Below, in pieces: positions 17,812-25,823 of a stretch of DNA of 64,000 nucleotides; the first letter of the stretch is position 1; each line of letters begins with the position of its first letter. Below the pieces are notes generated by a model. It worked only from the letters and a program-made list of their open reading frames with translations. It was not told the origin of the DNA and ran no database searches. Made by a program: the position numbers and the translations under genes. The stretch is from positions 1-64,000 of the forward strand of contig CALDKD010000013.1 of assembly GCA_937898885.1 (NCBI GenBank). Reading direction: 5' to 3'. The DNA comes from an uncultured Bacteroidales bacterium (GTDB lineage: Bacteria > Bacteroidota > Bacteroidia > Bacteroidales > Bacteroidaceae).

Positions 17812-18204
17812 CTACCCTATCCCGTCACGGCAGAAATCAAACATATCCAGGATTAGCTGACGGTCAACCCAGGCCTCGTGCAGTGCGCCATCCGCATCGG
17901 GCAGATGCATACAGGCTCCTACGGCATCAGGACTCCCGGCAATCAATGAATAGAGCTGATCATAATCGGAGCAATCAAGCCTGATGGTTCCGTGGCACTC
18001 GCGTATCCCGTACTGCTGCGAGCGCATAAGTCCCATTGGCACGCCGCACAGGAAATGAGACAAAAAGAGCTCGCCTGAGCACGCCCACGCGATTACATCG
18101 CCGGAAGGCACGGCAAGCCCTTTGCTTTTGTATAAATCCCTGAGTGCCCTGGCGAACTCGCCGCCGGTTCCGGGAATGGAGTAACCTTTCTCTACTACCG
18201 CCAT
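17812..18204 (-). CDS. Hypothetical protein, 130 residues
   Basis: Not recognised. It is soluble, with no signal peptide or membrane segment, and mildly acidic toward the C-terminus. The stretch GIRECHGTIRLDCSDYDQLYSLI and the end DRQLILDMFDFCRDGIG look like a small folded domain rather than a random frame. It sits convergent to rsmD (13-bp gap) and 35 bp downstream of clpB, with which it may be co-transcribed. Codon use looks like that of its neighbours, which supports a real gene. Confidence 0.6.
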   Translation of the reverse strand: MAVVEKGYSIPGTGGEFARALRDLYKSKGLAVPSGDVIAWACSGELFLSHFLCGVPMGLMRSQQYGIRECHGTIRLDCSDYDQLYSLIAGSPDAVGACMHLPDADGALHEAWVDRQLILDMFDFCRDGIG

Positions 18205-18239
18205 CGAATCTGACTCTTATGGCGCGAAGTTACTCAAAA

Positions 18240-20399
18240 TCAGGAAAAGGACAACTCTCCGCCCGATACATCTACATTTATCGGGTGTGTACGGTCAACA
18301 GTACCGGACAATATTCCTGTAGAGAGTCTGTTGAGCAGAAGGTTCTGAACGGCACGCTTTACAGGACGGGCTCCAAACTCCGGATCAAAGCCCTCGGAGG
18401 CAATAAGGTCAATGGCGGCATCGGTAAGCTGCAGTGAGATACCGTTACTCTCAAGCATCTGGCGCACTCCCTCTATCTGCAGACGCACGATGCTGCGTAT
18501 CTCCTCGCCGCCAAGAGGCAGGAACAAGACAATCTCGTCAATACGGTTCAGGAACTCCGGGCGGATGGTCTGACGCAACATAAGCGTAAGCTCACGGCGC
18601 GTCTCATCAATCCATTCCGGGCGGTTGGCTGCGTTCAGGCTTGCCGTACGCTCGCGTATGTACTGACTGCCCAGATTGCTGGTCATTATTATGATGGTGT
18701 TCTTGAAGTTGACAACACGGCCCTTGTTGTCGGTAAGACGGCCGTCGTCAAGCACTTGCAGAAGCACGTTGAAGACATCGGGATGAGCCTTCTCTATCTC
18801 GTCGAACAGCACCACTGAATATGGCTTGCGACGCACGGCCTCCGTAAGCTGCCCGCCCTCGTCATAGCCCACGTATCCGGGAGGCGCTCCGATTAGGCGT
18901 GTTACCGAGAACTTCTCCTGATACTCACTCATATCTATGCGGGTCATAAGACGCTCATCGTTGAACAGGTAGCCGGCCAATGCCTTGGCGAGCTCGGTCT
19001 TGCCCACTCCGGTGGTTCCCATAAAGAGGAACGAGCCGATAGGGCGCTTAGGGTCCTGCAAACCGGCACGGCTGCGGCGCACGGCATTGGACACTGCGCT
19101 GATGGCATCGTCCTGTCCGATTACACGCTTGTGCAACTCCTCCTCAAGGTGAAGAAGCTTCTCGCGCTCACTCTCCAGCATACGGCTGACAGGAATGCCT
19201 GTCCAGCGAGATACCACCTCGGCTATATCGTCGGCTGTGACCTCTTCCTTAAGCAAGGCATTGTCGCCCTGCTCTGCGTGGAGCTTGTCCTGTATGGAGA
19301 CTATGTGGTTCTCCAGCTCCTGCAACTTGCCGTAGCGTATCTCCGCCACCTTGCCATAGTTACCCTCACGCTCGGCATTGTCGGCCTCGGCCTTCAATTG
19401 CTCTATCTGCTGCTTGTCTTGCTGAATGGTGTTCAGCAACGACTTCTCACGCTCCCACTTTGAGCGTATCTGCTGCTCCTGAGCTCTGAGCTGGTCAATC
19501 TCATCGTTCAGCTGGCGGAGCTTTACATCGTCGTTCTCACGACGTATGGCGGCACGCTCTATCTCCAACTGCTTCAGGTGACGTGTTATCTCATCCAATT
19601 CCTCCGGAACTGAATTGCGCTCCATACGAAGTTTGGCTGCGGCCTCATCCATAAGGTCAATTGCCTTATCGGGCAGGAAACGCTCGGTGATGTAGCGGTT
19701 TGAAAGCTCTACCGCAGCGATGACGGCCTCGTCTTTGATGCGAACCTTGTGGTGGTTCTCGTACTTCTCCTTTATGCCACGCAGGATGGATATGGAGCTG
19801 GGAACATCCGGCTCATCCACCATCACAGTCTGGAAGCGACGCTCCAGTGCCTTGTCCTTCTCAAAATACTTCTGATACTCATTCAGCGTAGTGGCACCTA
19901 TGGCACGCAGGTCTCCACGAGCCAGGGCCGGTTTAAGTATATTGGCGGCATCCATTGCTCCCTCGCCTGCGCCGGCACCCACAAGTGTGTGGATTTCATC
20001 GATGAAAAGGATGAAATTGCCATCACTCTGGATTACCTCGTTTATCACACCCTTAAGGCGTTCCTCAAACTCGCCCTTGTATTTGGCACCCGCGACCAGT
20101 GCTCCCATATCAAGGGAATAGATGGTGCGTGACCGCAGGTTCTCGGGCACATCGCCCCGGAAGATACGCTGCGCCAGGCCTTCAATGATTGCGGTTTTTC
20201 CGGTACCAGGCTCACCTATCAGTATAGGGTTATTCTTGGTACGGCGGCTAAGAATCTGCAGCAGCCGGCGAATCTCATCGTCACGCCCGATAACCGGATC
20301 GAGTTTTCCCTGACGCGCACGCTCGTTCAGATTGATGGCAAACTGAGGCAGGAACTGCGCCTGGTCTGCTCTGTTGTAATCGTTGTTGCTATTGTTCAT
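18240..20399 (-). CDS. clpB: ClpB-type AAA+ disaggregase lacking the N-domain
   Basis: A 719-residue Hsp100. Nucleotide-binding domain 1 has GEPGTGKTAIIEGLA (about 60-75) and the IDEIHTLVGAG Walker B region. The coiled-coil middle domain is at about 290-420. NBD2 has GTTGVGKTELAKALAG and a VVLFDEIEKAHPDVF Walker B, then the C-terminal domain. The family is normally about 860 residues with a roughly 140-residue substrate-binding N-domain. Here the chosen start (MNNSNN at 20399) opens almost directly into NBD1 (INLNERARQGKLDPVIGRDDEIRR). The frame stays open 110 codons further upstream, but that stretch has no Clp_N resemblance. It corresponds to the short ClpB form known in other bacteria. It unfolds aggregates with DnaK. 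Confidence 0.92.
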   Translation of the reverse strand: MNNSNNDYNRADQAQFLPQFAINLNERARQGKLDPVIGRDDEIRRLLQILSRRTKNNPILIGEPGTGKTAIIEGLAQRIFRGDVPENLRSRTIYSLDMGALVAGAKYKGEFEERLKGVINEVIQSDGNFILFIDEIHTLVGAGAGEGAMDAANILKPALARGDLRAIGATTLNEYQKYFEKDKALERRFQTVMVDEPDVPSSISILRGIKEKYENHHKVRIKDEAVIAAVELSNRYITERFLPDKAIDLMDEAAAKLRMERNSVPEELDEITRHLKQLEIERAAIRRENDDVKLRQLNDEIDQLRAQEQQIRSKWEREKSLLNTIQQDKQQIEQLKAEADNAEREGNYGKVAEIRYGKLQELENHIVSIQDKLHAEQGDNALLKEEVTADDIAEVVSRWTGIPVSRMLESEREKLLHLEEELHKRVIGQDDAISAVSNAVRRSRAGLQDPKRPIGSFLFMGTTGVGKTELAKALAGYLFNDERLMTRIDMSEYQEKFSVTRLIGAPPGYVGYDEGGQLTEAVRRKPYSVVLFDEIEKAHPDVFNVLLQVLDDGRLTDNKGRVVNFKNTIIIMTSNLGSQYIRERTASLNAANRPEWIDETRRELTLMLRQTIRPEFLNRIDEIVLFLPLGGEEIRSIVRLQIEGVRQMLESNGISLQLTDAAIDLIASEGFDPEFGARPVKRAVQNLLLNRLSTGILSGTVDRTHPINVDVSGGELSFS

Positions 20400-20566
20400 A
20401 GTGGTAAATTTTAGACAACCGGTTATGGACAAGCGGCATACCAAGGCAGGCACTACGTCAATTTGACCCAGAGACGCGCTCGTTGTATGCCAATTTGTCA
20501 CGGACTCTACAATTTCACAATGTAGCTTAAGGTTTTGAAAAAAGTCCCACGTGGTGGAATTTTTAT

Positions 20567-20603
20567 TTCCCAGTTGGGGAATTGTTGATTCCCAGTTAAG
20601 GAA
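20567..20603. promoter_or_regulatory. Two operator-like TTCCC motifs upstream of clpB
   Basis: TTCCCAGTTGGGGAA (20567-20581) and TTCCCAGTTAAGGAA (20589-20603) are dyad-symmetric and 22 bp apart start to start, about two helical turns. They lie 170-205 bp upstream of the clpB start. A dimeric regulator binding site is plausible; the regulator is unknown. Confidence 0.4.
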
Positions 20604-20626
20604 CATATAAGAAGCTGTTTTGAACA

Positions 20627-20890
20627 GTATTTTTATTTTTTGTAATTTTCTTCCATTCTTCCACCGAGGCTTGTAACAAGCACATAGCCAGTACTTTGGC
20701 AGGTGGAAGATACTTTTACAATCTTCCACCTGTATTCCACCAAATCCAATAAGCCATCACCTAAAGTCACTGTAGTGTGGAGGATGTGTGGAAGATTGAA
20801 AAAACATCTTCCACCTTGTACCGCCAGCAATATCAGTACATTACAAGCAAAGGTGGAAGAATGGAGGAAAAATGCGAAAAACAAATATAA
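20627..20890. repeat. Symmetric inverted element with nested hairpins (MITE/BIME-like)
   Basis: An about 265-bp non-coding element with mirror symmetry around 20758. CCATTCTTCCACC at 20653-20665 pairs with GGTGGAAGAATGG at 20852-20864. GCTTGTAA at 20669-20676 pairs with TTACAAGC at 20841-20848, both at the same 3-nt spacing. Each arm carries its own hairpin: GGTGGAAGAT/ATCTTCCACC at 20702-20730 and GTGGAAGAT/ATCTTCCAC at 20788-20814, both with 9-nt loops and centred symmetrically. The ends are AT-rich. It looks like two copies of one hairpin module in inverted orientation, between clpB and the divergent barrel gene. Confidence 0.7.
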
Positions 20891-20987
20891 AAACAGAATC
20901 GTAATATTAAACCTTTACTATGTAAAGGAGTCTTACTAACAGACTAGCCCCGAAGGGCAGGCTATTCTGTTGACTTTAACTGACCAA

Positions 20988-23900
20988 ATGAGACTTAGAA
21001 CTATCTTCATAGCTCTGGCGATATGTGTCGTCGCGCCTGCTCTCGCACAGAGAGGCAACGATAAATCAGGCAACCCGCTGCTGAACGGCAGGGCAACTGT
21101 TTCCGGAAACATCATAGATGCGGAGAGTACTGTACCGGTGGCGCAGACCGCAATCCAGCTGTTCGCAATGCCTGACACAACGAGCGTGGCAGGAACGGTG
21201 TCAGACAATTACGGGCACTACTCAATTCAGAAGCTGGTCGTGGGCAGCTACCTTCTGCGATATTCGTTTCTTGGATATGAGACTCAGGAGAAACAGTTCA
21301 ATGTGGTACGAAGCGACCGCGAGATAGACCTGGGCACCCTAAGGATGAAGGCCGACACCATTATGCTGAACGAGGCCGTTATTCAGGCGGAGCTGCCGCA
21401 GATGCAGATGGTAGATGACACTCTGATGTTCAATGCCGATGCATTCCGCGTGCCTGAGGGCTCGGTGTTGGAGGAGCTTATCAAGCGTCTTCCAGGCGTT
21501 ATTATTGAGGAGGGCACAATAAAGGTAAACGGCAAGACCGTAAAAAGGTTCCTGGTAGATGGCAAGGAATTCTTCGACTACGATACCAATATGGCCCTGA
21601 AGAACCTTCCTACCGAGATGGTTGACAAGGTAAAGACTTACGAGCGCAAAAGCGAGCTGGCGCGTGTTACCGGCATAGATGACGGAGAGGAGGAGATGGT
21701 GATGGACCTGCAGGTAAAGCCAAATATGCGCAATGGATGGCTCACCAACATTGACCTTGGAGCCGGCATTCCTATTGGTGACAATGATTACGGTGAATGG
21801 GTGAAAGGACTCTTCAGCGGACGGGTCACGGTGAACCGCTTTGCCACAAACAGACAGCTGTCCATTACGGCCAACACCGGTAACCTTGGCGGCTACAGCG
21901 GACGTGGCGGCGGTGGCGCGGGAAACGGGCTGAACTACAACACCCAGCTTGGTGTGAACTTCGCCAGGAATATAGGAAAAGCGTTTAAGGGCCGCAGGAA
22001 CGAGTATCCGCTTGAGGTTGGCGGCAACATCCGTTACAACGGCTCCAACTCACGTTCCATAAACGAGTCTGAGTCTGAGACCTACCTTACATCGCAGACC
22101 AGCCAGTCATTTAGAAACAACCATTCATCCAACCAGAATAACCGCGATGGAATTGACGGTAGCCTGAGAATTGAGTGGAGGCCCGATACTATGACAGACA
22201 TCACATTCCGCCCCAACTTCTCTTACAACAGAAATGGTAGCGGAAACAGCAGCGAGTCTGTATCGTTCAACGCTGATCCGCATCTGAGCGGTATGGACGA
22301 GCCCCTCAGCAATTACAAGGAGGACAGGTACAGGCAGATAATGGACTCCATAGGAGTAAACAGCCAGACAAACAGCTCATCGGGCAATGGAACCACCCTG
22401 CAGTTCAGCGGGCAGTTGCAGATAAACAGGAAATTCAACAACAAGGGAAGGAATCTGACATTCGCCACAAACTTCTCCTTTTCAAAGAGCGGCAATGAGA
22501 GCTACTCGGTGAACAACCAGAAATACTACCAGCTGGCCGGACGAGACAGCATTATGAACCGTTTTAACGACTCACCGTCAAAGAACAACAACATAAGCGC
22601 CCGACTGATGTGGAGCGAGCCCTTCTCCGAGAAGGTCTTCCTGCAGTTGAGCTATCAGGCACAATACCGTTTCCAGGATACAAACCGCAAGACATACCAG
22701 TTCCCGTCAAACCTGTTCCCGCACTGGGAGGATACCTGGGAATTGCCAGACCCTGATGCGATGGTCCATTATGAGAACGACTCGCTTAGCCGCTATCAGA
22801 CATACGAGAACTTTGACCAGACAATAGAGACCCAGCTGAGGCTGAACACCGACAAAATAACGATGAATGTGGGATTCAGCCTGCTTCCGCAGCATCAGGC
22901 AATGAAGTATAAGTATATGGGTGTTGACACCGTGGCTGCCAGGAACATCTTCAACTGGACACCAACCCTGAACTTCAGATACCGCTGGACCAGACAGAAG
23001 AGCCTGCAGGTTACATACCGCGGAAGAACCAACCAGCCGAGTATGGACCAGATGCTTGCCATCACCGACAACAGCAATCCTCTTAATATCAGGAAAGGAA
23101 ATCCTGAGTTGCAGCCTACATTCAACAATACCCTTGAGATGAACTATCAGACGAACATACAGGAGAAGCAACGCAACTACAGCTTCAGGCTATCGGCAGG
23201 AAACACGTTGCGGAACATCTCAAGCAAGACTGAATACGACGAGGCTACAGGTGTCACAACCACTCAAAGCGTGAATATGGACGGATTCTGGAGCAACTGG
23301 AACACCAACGCCGACTTCACATTCAACACAGCCATCGCGAATGAGACACTGCCGCAAGACCACAGGATAAACCTGAGCGCCTCCACATCGGGCAGGTACA
23401 ACCATCAGGAGGGATATATGCGTTCCCGCTCGTCAATGACCGGAGGCGGCTCGCAGGGCTCGCAGCTGAGTACCACCAAGTCTGTGAATGCCAGCCAGAG
23501 AGTGAACGCCACATATCGGAATCTGTGGCTTGAGGTATCACTCAACGGAAATGTCAGTTTCCAGCACTCACAGAACAACCTGCAGACCAACAACAACACG
23601 GACACGTGGAACTACAGCTATGGAGCCAGCGTAGATCTGAGGAAATCCAGTTGGAAGAACCTGAGGCTCAACACCGACATATCAATGCAAAGCCGCAGGG
23701 GATTCAGCAGCGCCACATACAACAGGAATGACCTGATTTGGAATATGCAGCTGTCTGTAAATGTGTTCAAGCGGAACGCGGGAACGATATCCGTGCAATG
23801 GTATGATATTCTCAACCAGCGCAGCAACATCAACCGCAATATCAGCGCCACTGGACGCAGCGACACAAAGAACAACAACATAAACAGCTACATAGTACTT

Positions 23901-24110
23901 CACTTCATTTACAGGCTGAATGTGTTCGGCAATAAAGATGCACGCCAACAGATGCGTCAGGCAAGGGCACAAGGCCCCGGACAGGGTAATTTCGGCGGAG
24001 GAATGAGAGGTCCGGGAGGTCCCGGTGGTGGCTTTGGCGGCGGTTTTGGAGGTGGAATGGGTGGCCCCGGTGGAGGCTTCGGTGGCGCTGGCGGAGGCCG
24101 CGGCAGATAA
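20988..24110 (+). CDS. Outer membrane beta-barrel protein (TonB-dependent-receptor-like, OMP_b-brl_3)
   Basis: 1040 residues. Signal peptide at 1-20 (ending APALAQ), carboxypeptidase-regulatory-like beta-sandwich at about 35-110 (ATVSGNIIDAESTVPVAQTAIQ), a plug-like region at about 125-230 (ELIKRLPGVIIEEGTIKVNGK), then a long beta-barrel rich in aromatic and Asn residues to about 985. The C-terminus is an unusual Gly/Pro-rich tail of about 50 residues with GGFGG and GGPGG repeats. The family resembles TonB-dependent transporters, but the substrate cannot be read from sequence. The start at 20988 was chosen because the signal peptide begins there. There is no SusD-like partner, so a standard glycan utilisation locus is unlikely. 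Confidence 0.88.
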   Translation: MRLRTIFIALAICVVAPALAQRGNDKSGNPLLNGRATVSGNIIDAESTVPVAQTAIQLFAMPDTTSVAGTVSDNYGHYSIQKLVVGSYLLRYSFLGYETQEKQFNVVRSDREIDLGTLRMKADTIMLNEAVIQAELPQMQMVDDTLMFNADAFRVPEGSVLEELIKRLPGVIIEEGTIKVNGKTVKRFLVDGKEFFDYDTNMALKNLPTEMVDKVKTYERKSELARVTGIDDGEEEMVMDLQVKPNMRNGWLTNIDLGAGIPIGDNDYGEWVKGLFSGRVTVNRFATNRQLSITANTGNLGGYSGRGGGGAGNGLNYNTQLGVNFARNIGKAFKGRRNEYPLEVGGNIRYNGSNSRSINESESETYLTSQTSQSFRNNHSSNQNNRDGIDGSLRIEWRPDTMTDITFRPNFSYNRNGSGNSSESVSFNADPHLSGMDEPLSNYKEDRYRQIMDSIGVNSQTNSSSGNGTTLQFSGQLQINRKFNNKGRNLTFATNFSFSKSGNESYSVNNQKYYQLAGRDSIMNRFNDSPSKNNNISARLMWSEPFSEKVFLQLSYQAQYRFQDTNRKTYQFPSNLFPHWEDTWELPDPDAMVHYENDSLSRYQTYENFDQTIETQLRLNTDKITMNVGFSLLPQHQAMKYKYMGVDTVAARNIFNWTPTLNFRYRWTRQKSLQVTYRGRTNQPSMDQMLAITDNSNPLNIRKGNPELQPTFNNTLEMNYQTNIQEKQRNYSFRLSAGNTLRNISSKTEYDEATGVTTTQSVNMDGFWSNWNTNADFTFNTAIANETLPQDHRINLSASTSGRYNHQEGYMRSRSSMTGGGSQGSQLSTTKSVNASQRVNATYRNLWLEVSLNGNVSFQHSQNNLQTNNNTDTWNYSYGASVDLRKSSWKNLRLNTDISMQSRRGFSSATYNRNDLIWNMQLSVNVFKRNAGTISVQWYDILNQRSNINRNISATGRSDTKNNNINSYIVLHFIYRLNVFGNKDARQQMRQARAQGPGQGNFGGGMRGPGGPGGGFGGGFGGGMGGPGGGFGGAGGGRGR

Positions 24111-24145
24111 TTGTAGCCAGACGCAGCCAATAAAAACACGTATTT

Positions 24146-24177
24146 TTTGAGCACATACGAAAAAATGAGTACCTTTG
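24146..24177 (+). promoter_or_regulatory. tRNA-Pro promoter
   Basis: TTTG at 24146-24149 and TACCTTTG at 24170-24177, separated by 20 bp, about 30 bp before the tRNA. It fits the Bacteroidota TTTG/TAnnTTTG promoter well. Confidence 0.7.
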
Positions 24178-24207
24178 CATCGCTCTGAGGCGAAAGCACA
24201 GGAGTTG

Positions 24208-24283
24208 CGGGGTGTAGCTCAGCCCGGTTTAGAGTACGCGTCTGGGGGGCGTGTGGTCGCTGGTTCGAATCCAGTCACCCCGA
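24208..24283 (+). tRNA. tRNA-Pro(GGG)
   Basis: A full cloverleaf can be drawn. The acceptor is CGGGGTG/CACCCCG, the D-arm GCTC/GAGT, and the anticodon arm CGCGT-CTGGGGG-GCGTG gives anticodon GGG. The T-arm is GCTGG-TTCGAAT-CCAGT, with discriminator A. CCA is not encoded. Anticodon GGG reads CCC and CCU proline codons. It has its own promoter and a strong terminator. Confidence 0.95.
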
Positions 24284-24289
24284 CTGAGA

Positions 24290-24331
24290 ACAATAGTCTG
24301 CCTGTATTATCCGGCAGACTATTGTTTTTTG
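24290..24331 (+). terminator. Intrinsic terminator of tRNA-Pro
   Basis: A perfect 13-bp stem, ACAATAGTCTGCC/GGCAGACTATTGT, with a 10-nt loop followed by a run of T. Confidence 0.9.
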
Positions 24332-24363
24332 TGCTCAGCATTTACCATAAACATTATAATAGT

Positions 24364-25284
24364 ATGAGAAACAAATTTTTTATCGGAGCTGCAGCTCTGC
24401 TTGTGACAGGCGGTATCTGGATGACAGTTACTCTCAAAGGCAAAATGGCGATGGAAGCGCAGGTAAGCAGGCTGGTAGGGAACACGCTGTCATTTCCACA
24501 ATCATTTGAGATTCCCGACTCTACGGGCAGCAGGACACCTTTGGGCTACATAGTAGTGTGCTATGACTCCACGGTATGCGCCACTTGTGAGATAAGGCGA
24601 ATTGACGAATGGAAGACAATTACAGATGAGACCGGAGGAAAAGAGGAAATTATGCCGGTATTCGTATTCTCGCCTGGAGAGAGAGACAGGCAAAGCTATG
24701 AATCCGAGCGTGACAGGGCCTCGCTTCCCTACAAGGTAGTCTCAGACTATGAGCGCCTTATGTACAAGGACAATCCGTTTCTGGCTCAAGGAAACAACAT
24801 CAATGTTCTGCTGACAGACCGTGAGAGAAAAATAATCTTTGCAGGAAACCCATTACACAACAATCTGATAATGGAGATATACAGGAAATATACGGCGGCA
24901 CTCATCAGAGACAACGGATATGTATCAAATGAGACAGCTGAGGAGATAACGGATTACATCAACAACCGCCGGCATCCGCAAAGCGGACTATACCTGTTTG
25001 ATCTCAGCGCGGACATCGGAGATATTGAGGCCGGTGCTCCTAAAACCGTGACATTTGAGGCAAGGAACATATCGGACAGTCCTGTGGAAATAGAAATGAT
25101 TCTTACAGACTGTGACTGCATACAGGCTGAGACATCTTCAGGCAAAGTAATGCCAAAAGAAAAAATCATACTCACAGCAACCGTCAATACGGATATCAGA
25201 GGAAGATTCCAGCATCTTGTCTATATTAAGGTGCTGGGATGTGAGCAGGAACTGGTCGTTACAGTAAATGGGAATTGCATATAA
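24364..25284 (+). CDS. DUF1573-domain protein with thioredoxin-like region
   Basis: 306 residues. N-terminal hydrophobic helix (about 5-22), then a thioredoxin-like segment at about 55-190 with TVCATCEIRRI where the redox motif is expected, and a C-terminal DUF1573 immunoglobulin-like domain at about 210-306 (VTFEARNISDSPVEIEMILTDCDCI, IRGRFQHLVYIKVLG). It is probably periplasmic and anchored. The start at 24364 was chosen because earlier in-frame codons read through the tRNA and its terminator. A short palindrome (ACTGTTC/GAACAGT) follows the stop. Confidence 0.75.
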   Translation: MRNKFFIGAAALLVTGGIWMTVTLKGKMAMEAQVSRLVGNTLSFPQSFEIPDSTGSRTPLGYIVVCYDSTVCATCEIRRIDEWKTITDETGGKEEIMPVFVFSPGERDRQSYESERDRASLPYKVVSDYERLMYKDNPFLAQGNNINVLLTDRERKIIFAGNPLHNNLIMEIYRKYTAALIRDNGYVSNETAEEITDYINNRRHPQSGLYLFDLSADIGDIEAGAPKTVTFEARNISDSPVEIEMILTDCDCIQAETSSGKVMPKEKIILTATVNTDIRGRFQHLVYIKVLGCEQELVVTVNGNCI

Positions 25285-25361
25285 ACTGTTCTTTGAACAG
25301 TATGGAAATTTGCAAAAAGTAAGCCATTTGAGTATATTCGCGGTGCAAAAGGCTAAAACTG

Positions 25362-25778
25362 ATGAACAACGTATATATTTTTTGCGGTAGCATACTGATA
25401 ATCCTGGTTGTGATGATGCAGCTGCACTACAGGAGAAGAGGTGATGCCGGCAAAGGTGAGCCACAGGAATCTCCCTCGGAGAAGCAAGCCGGTGATACTG
25501 TATGCTGCGGAAAGCACGCGGTGTGCGAGAAACAGAGATTGAGTGAGGCGCTGGCCAGGAAAGCGGTTTACTTTGACGATGAGGAGCTTGACAGATTTAC
25601 CGGTAGGACATCTGACTCCTACTCAGACGACGAGATTGAGGAATTCAGGTACGTCATTTACACTATGAGGCAGAATGAGGTTCGCGACTGGCTTGAGAGT
25701 CTGATTGTCCGGGGGATAGAGTTGCCCGATCAGTTGAAGGACGAGGCAGGTATTCTGATGGAGGATTCGGCACAATAA
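25362..25778 (+). CDS. Small membrane-anchored protein, unknown function
   Basis: 138 residues. Membrane helix at about 4-21 (VYIFCGSILIILVVMMQL), a basic and polar linker, a Cys cluster CCGKHAVCEK (about 48-57), then an acidic helical domain (FDDEELDRFTGRTSDSYSDDEIEEF). Similar proteins occur upstream of the porW gene in other Bacteroidales as far as I recall. The Cys/His cluster could bind metal. The function is not known. Confidence 0.7.
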   Translation: MNNVYIFCGSILIILVVMMQLHYRRRGDAGKGEPQESPSEKQAGDTVCCGKHAVCEKQRLSEALARKAVYFDDEELDRFTGRTSDSYSDDEIEEFRYVIYTMRQNEVRDWLESLIVRGIELPDQLKDEAGILMEDSAQ

Positions 25779-25823
25779 ATCAGTTGTTTAATAGTTATAT
25801 TATCAGTATAGGTAATAGCAGGG

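Noticed and set aside
20543..20562. parS-like site around CCCACGTGG upstream of clpB
   Set aside because: Only the central CACGTG fits; the outer positions of the 16-bp parS consensus do not match, and CACGTG also occurs by chance in several genes here.
20400..20729. 110-codon N-terminal extension of ClpB
   Set aside because: The frame is open but has no resemblance to the Clp N-domain, overlaps the palindromic element and operator-like motifs, and has different composition.
24175..24363. Upstream in-frame start for the DUF1573 protein
   Set aside because: Those codons read through the tRNA-Pro gene and its terminator; the hydrophobic anchor begins at 24364.
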